From Otatea glauca (Eukaryota; Streptophyta; Magnoliopsida; Poales; Poaceae), in NCBI GenBank assembly GCA_036346275.1, contig CM070713.1, forward strand, positions 56,353,567 to 56,417,566: a stretch of 64,000 nt of DNA, read 5' to 3'. Positions 35,849 to 47,990 of the stretch are shown one piece after another. The stretch's first letter is position 1. The number at the start of each line of letters is the position of its first letter. The notes beneath the pieces were generated by a model. The model was not told where the DNA came from. It worked only from the letters and a program-made list of their open reading frames with translations, and did no database searches. The translations under genes were made by a program, and so were the position numbers.

Positions 35849-36648
35849 TCACGTTGGCGCTTTTCTTGCCTGCTCATTTGGCTTTGTTCTTGCGGAAGCG
35901 ATGTCTTTAGCCATGTGACCATTTTTTCCGCACACATAACAGGTAATGTTCTTCATATATTTCTTCTCAAACTTCTTCTTGAAGCTAGTATTTTTGTTTG
36001 GTTTCAAGCCATTGTTGTTGTTTCCACCCTTCTTCTCAATCACATTTGCATTGTTTGGTTCCTGAGAAGAAGTTTTTGGCGCATCTTTGGCTCTGGCTTT
36101 TTCTTCCACGTCGAGGGCAGCAATGAGATCTTCAATAGAAATCTCTTCCCTCTTGTGTTTTAGACCAGTGGCAAAATTCCTTCAAGATGGGGGAAGTTTA
36201 GCCACAATGCCCGCGGCCACAAATTTTGCAGGTAAAGCACATCCCAAATGTGCAATCTCGCCCACTAGTAGCTGAAACTCATGGCTTGAGCAACAATCGA
36301 TTTAGACTCATCCATGGTAAAATCGAATAATTGCTCGCACGTATACAACCAGCGATCAGCCTCAGCTTCTACATATTTTTGTTCAAGAGCCAACCACAAC
36401 TCAGTGGCAGATGTGTAACTCATATACACATCATATAACTGATCTGCCAAGATGGCCAGAATGTAGCCCAATGCGGTGTTATTCGCATTCTCATACTGCG
36501 CATTCTCCTCATCCGTAAGCGGGTATTGAGGGAAAATCACCCACCACATACCTAGAGACATGAGCCAAAACTTGGCTCTAGTCTGCCACCTACGGAAGTT
36601 CTGACCATTGAACCTCTCAGGTTTCATGGCATCACTTGCACCAGCCAT
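35849..36648 (-). pseudogene. Copia gag of the same element, frameshifted
   Basis: Starts at ATG 36648 (MAGASDAMKPERFNGQNF) with the usual RWQTRAKFWLMSL block. A frameshift near 36275 separates this from the C-terminal half (EEKARAKDAPKTSSQEPN and the CCHC box at about 35905-35950). The zinc knuckle reads CYVCGKNGHMAKD followed by Ile instead of Cys. The base sequence fits a small indel there, which also shifts the frame of the tail. Confidence 0.88.
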
Positions 36649-36693
36649 TGCTGAATCACAATCACACAAATAATACCGATAAGGTTTTTGGAA

Positions 36694-37636
36694 TGTTGTA
36701 AATCTAGTTATTATTTTTGTTTTAGATTCGAAAATTAAGCTAATTTCCAAAATGATTAAATACAACAGGCAAGATAAAAGACACCACATATTTCTGTAAA
36801 GTAGATCGATCCATAGAGGAAAAATAGGAGAATTCCATAGAGGAAAAATAGGAGAATTCCATAGAGGAAAAATAGGAGAATTCTTACGATGGGTTTGATG
36901 ACGAAAAGGAAGCAGCGCAGTAGCGATCGGCCGTAGAGGAAGTAGTCGACGCTGTGGATTGCAAGATGAAGAGCTCGAGCGGTCACGCAGTTGCGCTGCC
37001 CAGAAACCTTATTGTCGCCCCCGTGCAGGTTCTCTCAGCGGCAACGGTTCAGAGATCCCGCTCTCCTTGCCTCGCGGTGCACGCCGAGAGGAAGGTCGGT
37101 GAAGAACGAGCACAACACGAAAACACAACACAGATCACCGTGGATGAACACGAGTATCAGAGCCAAAAATCAAAAAGCTACCTTATGTCTGGACGTCTCC
37201 AGATTTTATAGCCTCGCACCAGTAACGGTCACCATTAAATGCTAGTAACTGCAGGTCATTCAAACGACAGTTTCTATTAGAAACTGACGCCATTATCATG
37301 GCTATTCCAATTCTCAGTAAATGACCCCATTAATTCACTAATAATAGAGAGAAACCAAAAATTAAAAAGGTTTTAAACGTACCAGGAATTTAATCCACGG
37401 CACGGCGACTCGCGAAGTCACAAGTCACGCGAAAATACGCGGTAATTCGCGAAATACGCGCGCGCGCGTGCGTGTGACTTTAGCCGGCTCCTCACCCTCC
37501 ATATGTCTCATTACAAGATATGGTGGAAGCTCTCCCTTTTAAATTGGTATTCTCCCCTCTCAACTAGCAATGTGGTACTATTATTTGTAGCTTTGGCATT
37601 AGAGATAAATGGGCCACTTGGGCCTCATTTCTAACA
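36694..37636 (-). repeat. 5' LTR of the 31-37 kb Copia element, with a 24-bp triplication
   Basis: 943 bp. Between 36811 and 36886 a 24-bp unit (CATAGAGGAAAAATAGGAGA plus four bases) occurs three times, against once in the other LTR. The rest aligns closely apart from a small deletion near 37410-37440. Confidence 0.92.
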
Positions 37637-37955
37637 CGATGATCATCCCTGCTCTGTTTTTAGACACAGAGTATTCGAAGTGTTCTACTCCCTTCGTCTC
37701 CTTTCGATCCGTGCTTCCAAAATCGCCATCAACATTTTCTCACCACCATGTGCGTCCATGTCATCACTATGACCTCACCATGCCCCTCCCACATTGCCAA
37801 CGGGTGCTGCTAGGGCACGCCATGCAAGGAATACCACAAGACTAAGCTACAGGTGGTGGTGGCCATGGTGATACAGGGAACGGGAGGAATAACTACTCAC
37901 GTTTTAAAATATAGGTGACTACAAGTGGATGTTTGTGCACGAGCAAATTAAACTA

Positions 37956-38112
37956 GGGATAATTCATACCATACCACTCCATTCATTGTCACTTTAGAAA
38001 ATACCACTCGTTGTCTCAATGATATTTGGGTCCATGGGTCACATGTCATTGAGACATCGAGTGACATTTCTTGAAGTGCCAACCTTTGGAGTGGTATGGT
38101 ATGAATTATCCC
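37956..38112. mobile_element. Mutator-type MITE, 157 bp, TSD ATTAAACTA
   Basis: A perfect 25-bp inverted repeat closes both ends (GGGATAATTCATACCATACC.. at 37956-37980, complement at 38088-38112). The perfect 9-bp duplication ATTAAACTA lies at 37947-37955 and 38113-38121. The 9-bp duplication indicates the Mutator superfamily. A second, weaker inverted pair inside (CACTCGTTGTCTCAATGA versus TCATTGAGACATCGAGTG) means the element can fold almost end to end. Confidence 0.95.
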
Positions 38113-38227
38113 ATTAAACTAAGGCCCAGTGAAGACGATGAATGGCGACAGGGAAGATGACTTAATTTGGTATGAATTTATCAAGGGCTAGAACACAAAT
38201 ATATGATGCAAACAGATTCGAGGATAA

Positions 38228-38480
38228 CTAACCGCTAGCGGAGATCGAACTACACATGAGCAACACAGAAGAGGAGAAAGAGAGCAGGAGAGAAGGGTAA
38301 GACGCTAGAGGTGGTGAAGCAGCAGCAAAGAGGGGAGAAATGGAGCAAGAAAGAGGGTGGAGTAGAGGAAGAAAGCATTGAACGGAAAGAATAAAGAGGA
38401 AAAAGAAAGGAAGGAAAGAGAAGGAAGATGAGGAAAGAAATAGGAAAAGAAAAAAGGGAAGGAAATAGGTTAGGCAAAAA
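38228..38480 (+). repeat. Purine-rich (GA) tract
   Basis: From about 38260 to 38480 the plus strand is almost all A and G, with only scattered pyrimidines. ORFs on the minus strand are Leu/Phe/Ser/Pro low-complexity translations and are rejected as genes. Confidence 0.85.
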
Positions 38481-38489
38481 AAAAGCAAT

Positions 38490-39818
38490 TGATTATAGTT
38501 AGCTTGGATGAGAATATAGTTTGCGAGATTTTTTAAAGATTTTGTAATATCGGCTTGACTTAGCCATTTATTTTCTTTTATTTTTTCTTTCTCTTTTTAG
38601 CATGTTGTGATCCCTACCATTTGAACATAATATCTACAAAAATTTCCTTTTAAGAAAACAAATGGGGTTCACATGCATGGATGCACACGACATCGAGCTG
38701 TCGCAAGATCTTTTAGTATTATTTATACATGCATGTAGGTATTGCAATATAAGAAAATGTTTATACATTACCAATATTTTTCCTTTCCTCTTAAGTTTAC
38801 TAATTCATTTTAAAGACATATAATAAATCGCGGACACAGGATTAATTACATCGTATCGTGTTACCGAACAAGCCATTGGCTAGTAATAGCTTATAGTAAC
38901 ACTTCAATAATATAATATCTTATGCTAGAAAGATATGGAGGCCTCCTAGCGCTCCACGATGCTAACAACGAATCGCTCAATGCCACGTGTCCCACTGTGT
39001 CCAGTCGCCATCGAATCTGAATCGTGCGGTCAGAGATAGGATCTTGCACAGCCATGGGATCACAGGGTATTAGCGGACAACACAGATCAATTCGCCCAGC
39101 CTTCGCACCAAAACCCTACCTTGTTCTGTGCGGCCTCTCCCTAACGCCCCGCACTCATGCGAACGTGGCCGCCTCCTCCGCTCGACCGCCTAGCCAAGCC
39201 TCCTGCCCACCATTGTTCACGCCGCTTGAGGAGCCTTCTCTTCTCTTGCCGCCCTCACCACCACCTCCCTCGTGCTCTCCTTCACCTAGGCGTCGCAGAC
39301 ACCCCCTCTTGTCAGGTCCACATCACCACTGCTCCACCGATCTTTCATATCCGTTCCCCTCGCCCCCTCTTCCCATCGTCTTTCCCCTCCTCGTATCACC
39401 TCTCCTCGCTCTACCCATCTGCTTCGACGAAATCCACCTAGTAGTTTACATGAAAAACTAATTCTAGTTCACAGCGGCTCGAGAGTCAAACTCAGATATT
39501 AGTAGCTCCTTATCAGGAAGATTTCATTCCGTGCAACGCGTGGATTACTGCCGTGCTTACAGGTTGTGCAATGGTTGCTTATATGTTCTGAACTGGGAAC
39601 CTTGGGGTAGTATGAACAACATGAGCAGCGATACAACATAAATTCCATGAATTATTCCTGCTTCAACAATGTCAGGATTTATATACCAATTAGGTCCCAT
39701 TTGAAACAAGGAAAATATTTCTAATTTCTGTGGAAATTGAACTATCTCTTGTGAAATTCATGCATTACAAACAGGATCTTACAAGACACCCCTCCAGCTA
39801 AGTGCATTTGCCCCACAT
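38490..39818. other. Intergenic, no gene recognised
   Basis: AT-rich to 38940, then a GC-richer stretch (38980-39440) with Pro/Ser/Arg-rich frames that have no recognisable domain, then AT-rich again. Could include a relict 5' region of a gene, but nothing is supportable. Confidence 0.4.
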
Positions 39819-39823
39819 TAAAC

Positions 39824-40470
39824 TGTCGAAGGTTAGAAATCGACAATAAATTTATATTTTTGGGTACCTTCGAGTTATCAGAGTCAAGCACAAAATCAGA
39901 AGCACACGATGTAGACAGGTTCGGGCCCCTCAGCGGAGTAACAACCTACTTTCTGTGTGGATGATATATGCATCTGGTGGATGAAAAACAGAGCAATGTG
40001 TCTAGCCCTAGTTACAAGGAAGATCGAACTCAGGCTAAAGCTAAGCTAAGGTTGACGAAGTGTTGGGTCGTCGATTCCTGGTTGCTCTGCGCAAAAACCA
40101 TGAAAGTCTTCTCGTTTTCTTTCCTTTCTTTATCCTTTTGAGGACCCCCACCCCCGGCCTTATATAGTTGGGGTAGCCCGGCCTCAAGTTGAGTTGTAGT
40201 CGGTTTGGAGTACCATATCGTAGCTGATGAGGAATCCATCGTCGTGTGATTTTCGCAGCATATCCAAACTTCCCTGAATATCAGGCGTACTCGAGTTGGT
40301 TTTCTCGTAACGGGAACATGATCGAGTCCTTCATAATATGGAATTATCCTTTCCGTGTATATCTTATCCCACAGAATAGGGTCCAGGATATCCAGAGTCT
40401 CTGTACGTCATTAGAAAATATCCTTCGCGTATCCTGTACATGCTCATACCCCATATTTAGGTATTCGACA
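39824..40470 (-). repeat. 3' LTR of the Tat-type Gypsy element
   Basis: 647 bp, TG...CA, ends in the 7-bp inverted pair TGTCGAA/TTCGACA. A G-rich stretch on the minus strand directly before it (40471-40482, reading CGGGGGTTAC) is the likely polypurine tract. Confidence 0.92.
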
Positions 40471-40871
40471 GTAACCCCCGAACTCTGTTCAGCAGAGGGC
40501 CTGCTTAAGCTCTTGGTCGATTACTGCCAAGGCCTCGCTTGGTCGAGTAATGCCTTGCCTGCTCGTGGTCGAACGATTCGAGTATATTGTGAATTACTGA
40601 GTATCGAGTAGGAATGTGTTGGGTCGAGCACCCTGCCATCAGCCCGTATCGAGTCCTCAGGGTAACCGCAAGTTACTCAATGTTGATTCATCGACTCGAT
40701 TCTGAGCAGAGTTGAAAAAAATTCAAAAAATCTAAACGTTAGGCAATTGAGCATTTATTGCTCTCATCTGCAATGCCAAGATGGGTGTAGCGTCATCATC
40801 TTGCCTTTCGCGCCGATCAAAGCACCATGCCGCGGGGAATGTACTGTTCGTCTTGAGAGAAGATTTTGGCC

Positions 40872-40878
40872 TATAAAT
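40872..40878 (+). promoter_or_regulatory. TATA box in front of the large antisense ORF
   Basis: TATAAAT, 126 bp upstream of the ATG at 41004, in a setting like a plant core promoter, followed by a C/T-rich leader. Confidence 0.5.
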
Positions 40879-43476
40879 CCCTAGATTTGGAACTGTAGCC
40901 ATTCTCTTCCCTTTTTGCCTTCAGCCTTACTCTCAAAACCTCGGTCGCGCTCCTCAAGCCTTAACGCCGCAACCTTCAAAAAACTTGCCTTACCTTTTCC
41001 TCAATGGCATCCACCCCTTCAATCAACGCCGGAGTTGCTCCACCGCGAGAAGAAACCCGGGACGGTCAAGGCGGCCTTCGAGGATGAGGCCCTCGAAAGG
41101 GTGTGGCAGAAGTCGATCATGACGGAGAAGCATCTTACCGATTTGGAGAAGGATGGCTTCGTTCCTCCTTGAGAGTTCTTCCATTGGAGGTTGTCACAAG
41201 GTGAAATCTATCCCACCCCCCAGAATGAGGATGAGACCGTTGTATTCGAGGCCTTTTTTAGCTACGGACTCAGTTTTCCCCCTCTCTGTTTTTGCTTTCG
41301 GTTCTTGAGCTCTACCAGATCCAACTTTTCCACCTGAGCCCCAATTCTATCACGATGCTCAGTGTGTTCGTTCACCTTTGTGAGGCTTTCTTGGGGATCA
41401 ATCCAAGTCTCAACATGTTCTGCCACTTCTACAATCTGAAGAGGGCGACGAAGAACGCAGCTGTTGGGGTGCTGGTTTTCACCTCCGCAGCGGTGTTTCA
41501 AATTCTTATATTTCTGTCCTCGTTACTTCCTCCTAGCAGTCAGACTAGAAAAACAGTGGTTTTACATCACCTCTCCAGACACCGTGAACTTCCCCATAGC
41601 TTATCGACCACTCTTCATTCATCCGATTGACCTCTGGACGAAAGTCACTCCTTCGACCGCCCGCAGCGCTTATTATGTCCGGAAGATCGAGGAGCTGAGG
41701 AAAACTGGGCTGACTGGGTGGCACATCGCTAGGACTTCCTCACATACTGGTTGAGTCCGTTGAAGTGCCGGGACCACTTGACCTGGGACTACTCCATAGT
41801 CGATGATGCCATCAGGGACAATCCTGGAAGTAAGTACTTATAATATCTTGATTTTTTTTACTTTAGTCGATGAATAGTGAGCTAACTTGCTTTTGTCAGA
41901 TCTATCGGATTCGGACATCTCCTCTAGGCTGAGCAAGATGTTCCAGGGCTCGGAACCTGGCGCTTGCGGCATCGAGGCGTATTCGCTTGCCAACCCTCGG
42001 CCAGAGGTGAGTGCTTTGTCACAGCTCTCAATGCATCGTTCATGCATCTGTTACCTGATTTGACCCAGCATCTCCTCAGGAGGCCAAGTTCGACGGTGAC
42101 AGTGGGTCGATCGAGGGAGTCGTCAGCCTGGATGACAACGAGCCGATTCGAGACGATGATCAAGCACCGAGTTCTATCTCCGCCAATGCTGGCTCTCCTC
42201 TGAATGATCCGACGCCCATTACCACTCTGAATGAGGGTGAAGTGGCCTTGAGCAGCGGTCGAGTCTCCCCGGGCGAGGTGGTCGGTGTCTCATCGTCAAG
42301 GCCATTCGACCAGGTGATCTTCAATCGCTCTCTTGGATGTTATGAAATCTCTTCTGACATAATCCAATAAATGTTGGATGATCAGCGGGCCACCTTGGGG
42401 ACCGATACGTAGAAGTTGGCAGCTCCTGCATGAACGTCTCCTCGAACGGGATCTCCATCAACCCAAGTGGTCAAGCAGGTAATACCTCCATCGAGCAGCA
42501 CTTGTCGTAGTCATTCTTTTGACAAATTTCAGCTTGTAGTAACTTCTTATTCACAGGTTCCACCATTGGCCACTGATTCATTGGTGCCATCTCTGAGCTG
42601 GTCGAGAAGCCAGCTGTTGAGACCATACTAGTCCTGGCGAAAATAGTTGTGCAAAAGAAGAACATGAAAGCGAAGCTTCGGCTGGCGAAGTAAGTTTCCT
42701 TTCCTTCTTCACGATTCTTTCTTCTTATTTCAGAGATGTCAAACAGAGAATCCCCTACGGCAAAACTGCGCCTAGTGGCAGTGTTGATGACGTCACCGTC
42801 GCGGCCTTATAGACCCTTAGTCCAGTCGCCGTTGTCGCCACTCCTTCACCGGTGACTCTAGCCCCGCCTCCTCCGACTTCTCATGTTGCTTCGATATTTT
42901 GGTCTATCCTGAAGCCCCAATTTTAGGTACATGTCCCTGAATAACTCTGCCCTGTGCTTCGCTTTATTTCTTGTTTCGCTTTTTTTATGCCATTCGGTTT
43001 CTTTTCATAGCATGCAACATAAACCTTGCACGAAGCTAAAGCCTTTTGTGAACAAGCTTATCAGAAAAATGAGCGGCTCATTGCTTCCAATCAGCAAGTG
43101 ATCGAGATAAAAAACGCCGAGCTGAAGGCACTCAGAGCCGACCTGGAAACTACCAAGGCTGAGATCGAGAAGCAGAAGGGAGAGACATAAAATCTAAAGA
43201 TTGAGAAAGCTGCTGCTGACACTGCGTGGCTTAAGGCCAAGGCTAGTCACGATGAGGCGGAGGCGAGCAAGAAGGCGATCGAGGTCGAGAATGCTGCAGT
43301 AGATGCGACACTTGCCACTCTGCAGTTGAAGACCCTCGAGCACAAGACCTCATCTGCATGTCTTGCGACTTCTATGTGCTTGGCCTGGTGAAGAGCCACC
43401 ATCCTGACCTGGACCTCTCGATATTGGACAAAGGGTTTGCGTGTGAGCCAAGCGAAGCTGTCGATCACATCGAGTC

Positions 43477-45155
43477 TGAAGGACCAGGTGGAGGTCCATC
43501 CATGTTTGTGATGAGTATTTGACTTTATTTGAGCAAGGTGTGCTCAAGTTTGAGTTTGATTTGGATTGATTTTCAAAATAAAGCAATTTGAGTTGTCTCT
43601 GCCAGGAGTGGCAGTACCGGCCGTATGGGCGCGGTAGTGATGAGTTGAATGGTTTATTGCATATCATTGTGGGCATTGCTATGTGATGTGTTTCCTTGTC
43701 TTTGATGGTTGCAGGGCGACGGTGCTAGGTCATGGTGAGGCGGAGGATGACCGGGACTAGGCGAGGAGCGTCGGAGGTCCAGACGGTTGGGAGATCGCCG
43801 GAAGATGATCGGAGACAGAATTCGGGCAAGTCAAGAAGACAAGGAAAGGAGATGATGCTAGCTAGATGCCGCGTGGATCAATGAGTGCCGTCGGATTGAG
43901 GTCTAGTTGATAGGTTAGCGGGTCTAGGTAGTATGCTTTGAAAACCGTGCAAGAAAACCCGGTATGTGTGTGGGTTTTGGGTTAGCCCTTGCATGGCTGT
44001 GTGTGTGGGTTAATCCTAGCCCTTAGATGAGTGCTCTAGGGTTGAGGGACTCATCCAAGGGTGGTAGGTGGCCCAAGAGTAGTATAAATAGGGGTGGAGG
44101 GGTAGCCTCCTTCCCTTGAAGGTTTTGAGGTTTTTGATGCTCCTTTGAGCTTTGCCCACATGAATGTGAGGCTTTGTAACCTCTCCTTCCAGAAATGAAA
44201 TGTTTCCTCAAATCATTTCTTTTCTTTGTGCATTTACATTACGCAATTTACATTATGCACTTAAATTCCGCAATTAAATTCAGCACTTACATTCTTGCAA
44301 TTTACATTTATGCAATTTGGATTTGCCTCCCCTCCTTCTAAATGCTGTTCTTATAGGATATCTTGAGGGTGTTCATTTGGTTTTACATCTTTCTTACACC
44401 CTTGGATAGACTAGAGATCAAATTTTTTATCAATTTGCAAATCTGTCCAGAACTTGTTCTTCACGCAGAAGTCAGTGTTTGACTTTTCTAAAAATATATA
44501 AAACTAATTTTTAAGTGATTCTTTTTGGATAAGGTGCAAGACTCATATATACATCTGTATAAATTTCTTGAGTCCACTGGTTGCACCGTTTGAGAGCTAT
44601 GAAGTGAAAACCGAGCCTCAAATTTTCTGGTCGAAGTTCCTGACCTTATGTATTGCTTGATTTTTCATTCTTATTCTACAAAGCTTTCTGTGGTGATTTT
44701 TGGTGGCGTGTTTCATGACTCTACTGCTCACAGGGACAAAAATTCCCAAAAATTTTAGAGCAACAGAAACTCACCAACCACCTGTTCCAACTGAGGACAA
44801 TTTCTGAAAATCTGCTTTAACTTTTCTGAAAAGAGACTTTGGTATTTTAGCTTTATCTCTTTTAGAAAAGAAGTCTTTTGAATTGATTCCTCTTTTGTTT
44901 GGACACTTGACAACCAGGATTGTGATTAAAAAACCCCTCATATGATTCATGGTTCTTATCCATGCAAGCTAGGGGTACACATAGTTGTCTAATTGTTCTG
45001 GGATTTGGAGGGTGTGCGAATATGGGAAGCACCAGTTTGAACGAAAATATTTGGGTGCTTTAGATTTTTATTGCATGAGTGTTTGGAGTACTTTGAGTGG
45101 GGGAAATTTTATTTGGGATCATTCACCCCCCTCTGATCGCCATTTCGATCTTTCA
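43477..45155 (+). repeat. 5' LTR of the SIRE-type element
   Basis: Nearly identical to 52695-54375, with scattered single-base differences. TATAAATA box at 44083-44090. Confidence 0.95.
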
Positions 45156-45157
45156 AT

Positions 45158-45168
45158 TGGTATCAGAG
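45158..45168 (+). other. Primer-binding site (initiator Met-tRNA type)
   Basis: TGGTATCAGAG two bases after the LTR end, the standard plant Copia primer site. Confidence 0.92.
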
Positions 45169-45209
45169 TCGGTTTTGCTCTTCATAGATCTTGACCGGTC
45201 TCAAGAGCC

Positions 45210-47276
45210 ATGGCGATGGACAAGTATTCTACCAAGCCTCTCATTTTTTCTAGAGTCGATTTTCCATTTTGGAAGTCGCGCATGGAGTCATACATCACTG
45301 CCCAGGGCTTCCTGATATGGCAGAAGGTTAAACTCCCATATGAGGTTCCTGCCGATGAAAACGTCACGGCCGGCAATATGGCTGACATTGAGGCGAATGC
45401 TAAGGCAAGGAACATCCTCATACAGGGTCTTAGCCGCAGTGAGTATGACAGGATTTCTCACTTTCGTTCTGCTCATGAGATTTGGGTGACTCTCGATGCT
45501 TACCATGAGGGCACTACCCAAATCAAGATGGTTCGACAGGACCAATTCAAGCGTGAGTTCAACAAGTTTGAACAACACGCTGGTGAGAGTCTTGACGAGT
45601 GCTTTGGTCGGTTTACAAAGATTTTGAGCGACCTCCGAGCAGTCGGTTGCATATACCCTGACTTGGATATTGCTCGATATTTCTTGACCGCACTCGATTT
45701 GCGCGTTTGGGAGATGAAGGTGACCACCATCAAGGACACCACTGACTTGTCAACCTTGACTCTTGACGGGCTTTATTCCTGCCTCAAGACTCATGAGATC
45801 GACGTCGTCTCGCGGAAGACAAAGTCTCAATCGATGGCTTTGGTCACCGATCCCATTGGATCCTCTCTTTCTGATTCTTCTGTTGGTTTCTCTCTCTCCG
45901 CCCTTTGCGAGCTAAGCAATGACCAACTTGAAAAATTTCCAGAAAATGAGTTTGCTCTTCTTGCTCGCAAATTTTCATATGCATACAAGAGAGTGAGAGA
46001 GAGGAAGAGAGGTGGGATGATCACGATCACCTGTTTCGAGTGTGGTGGCCCTAACCACATTCGAGCAAACTGCCCCAAACCGGAGAAGGCTAAGAACGAT
46101 GCCGGCGGTTCGACAAAGAACGACTACATCGACAAGAACTGCAACAAGAAGCCTCCAGTTCGTGAGCTGACGCGTGAGAAGGAGTACCGCAACTTCTCTA
46201 AGAACAAGAAGCTCTTCCACCGCGTCCTCGCTGCGCTTGACGACATCAACCTCTCCGACACGGAGACATGGAGCGACGAGGGCGAGAATGAACCGCAAGA
46301 GAAGAAGGGCGGCGACGACTTCTCCGGCATGTGCTTCATGGCCGACACCAACGGCATCAGCAACTCCGAGCTCTACAGCGACTCGGACGAGGTACCCTCC
46401 TATGACCAGCTCAATGAAGCTTCCTATAAACTTGGAAAATTTCATGCTAGAGCTAGAGTTAGGTGTACAGAGCTTGAGAAGGAAGTAGGTACCTTGACTC
46501 AGGAGTTAACTTCACTTAGATCTTCTCCTTCCCGAGTCACTGATGACTGTGTTCTCTGTGATGCTGTTCTTGTGGAGTTGGAGAACCTAAGGACCATACA
46601 TGATAGTGTGCTTGCTGAACTTGATGTTCTTAGGTTGAAGAATGCTAGCACTAGTTCTATTGATGCTATTCCTGTTGAGGCTAGTTTTCTTCATGCTCAC
46701 TCTACTCCATCATGCTCTAATTGACCTAAATTGCTTGCTGAAATTGATGCCATGAGTTCACACCTTAAGAAGCTTTCTGCTAGAAATGATGAACTCGAAT
46801 TGCATGCTTCTAAGGACCCAGTCATCTCATGTGAGGGCTGTAGGCAACTAAAACTTGACAATGATACTTTGAATGTCAAGTGTGATCAACTTGCTAAGGA
46901 CTTACTAGTTAAGTCAAAAACTGGTTGCATGCTGTGTGTTGGGGTTAAGGATGATGTGGATCAAATCCATGTTGAGCTTAGGAAGAAATTAGAAGACCAA
47001 GCTCATAGAATTAGAAATGCGTCTTGCGTTTCTTGTGAGGCCCTCAAGATTGAGGCAATCGTCTTTGAGGAGAAAAATGCACGTCTTTGAGAGAGCTCAT
47101 CTTTCTGGTTCTTCTTCTTCTTCTTCCCCCTGCTCTTCTTGTGCCTCTTTCTTTCGAGATTGCCAGTATCTTATGAGCACTCTCGAGAAGTTTGTTGGAG
47201 GCACGAAGAAGCTCAATCTTATTCTAGACCAATCCAAGATTAGTAGTTTCAATCAAGGTCTAGGATTTGATCCCTG
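45210..47276 (+). pseudogene. SIRE-type gag with long coiled-coil extension, interrupted by stops
   Basis: An uninterrupted 504-codon frame (45210-46724) opens MAMDKYSTKPLIF. It has the Gag block WVTLDAYHEGTTQIK...FKREFNKFEQHAGESLDECF at about residues 91-132 and a CCHC knuckle (CFECGGPNHIRANCPK) at about 275-290. An acidic region and heptad-rich coiled coil follow. A single TGA at 46722-46724 interrupts the frame, which then continues in phase for 120 codons (LLAEIDAMSSHLKKLSARND) to another TGA at 47088-47090. The C-terminal Gag block LNLILDQSKISSFNQGLGF is recognisable at about 47209-47270. Two or more lesions make the full-length product impossible, though a truncated Gag with the zinc knuckle could still be made. 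Confidence 0.88.
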
Positions 47277-47990
47277 AGCACGCCGGGCGCATCCTCCCAC
47301 CATTGTCGCGGCTCCAAGAATGGTGAGATTGTGGTAGCTCCTGAGTGAGCACCACCGTGTTTAGGTCTGCTGGGTTGTCCATAGGACTTCCGACTGAAGG
47401 TGTTACTCTGTTGCTTCTGTCTCTAGCAAGGCGAAGTACACATGCACCTTCCATAGAAGGATGGTCACCTAGTAGATTTACATTTCGAGCACGCCAAGAT
47501 CACTCGGCGTGGCGTGTTGTCGCTCTTAGGGGTATTCGTGGTCATCCCGGACTTTGAGTGCTCCTAAGGTACACACCGCTTCTAGACGAGTTAGAGAGTC
47601 GCTGTTTTTGGCGAATCCAGACTCGGTTTTCATCTTTGGTTCTTGAGTTTTAGTCTTGGAGTGTTCGTAGTCGGTCTTTCCGCCGTCCTTTTGATATTCC
47701 TCATTTTTCCCATCGAGGTAGATATCGGTAGCGTGAGGTGTTTTCTGGTAGGAGATTTAGGAAGCCTCACCGGATGGTCGGCTTTTGCACCACGGCGGCT
47801 AACCTGATTCAGCTCCTAGATCATCTACTAGAGTGGCTACTGATCATGTTAAGGTTAAACGGCAGAGAGACACTCGAGTCCAGTCTTCTTCTGTAGCTGG
47901 TACTCTGAGACGCCGTGTGGTTGAGTATTGGATTCTCAAGTCTTCACTCTACCTCAGTACTGAGTCATCTTTCTCTCTTGTGTCTTGATC
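47277..47990 (+). other. Gag-pol linker of the SIRE-type element, degenerate
   Basis: Short broken frames only. Sequence fits the poorly conserved stretch between Gag and protease. No separate gene. Confidence 0.5.

Larger units (their letters stand above)
31277..37636 (-). mobile_element. Copia element, complete structure but degenerate, TSD (A/C)GATG
   Basis: Minus orientation. LTRs lie at 31277-32184 (3') and 36694-37636 (5'), with TG...CA ends. Flanking 5-mers AGATG (31272-31276) and CGATG (37637-37641) differ by one base. On the minus strand a purine tract (GGTGGGGGA) precedes the 3' LTR at 32185-32196. Order gag, protease, integrase, RT, RNase H identifies Ty1/copia. I could not see the usual Met-tRNA primer site beside the 5' LTR. 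Confidence 0.9.

Noticed and set aside
37150..37165. TATCAGAGCC inside the Copia LTR as a primer site
   Set aside because: It is within the LTR and on the plus strand, whereas the element lies on the minus strand; chance match.
38228..38488. Leu/Phe/Ser-rich minus-strand ORFs that look like membrane segments
   Set aside because: Produced by the GA-rich tract; no start context or homology.
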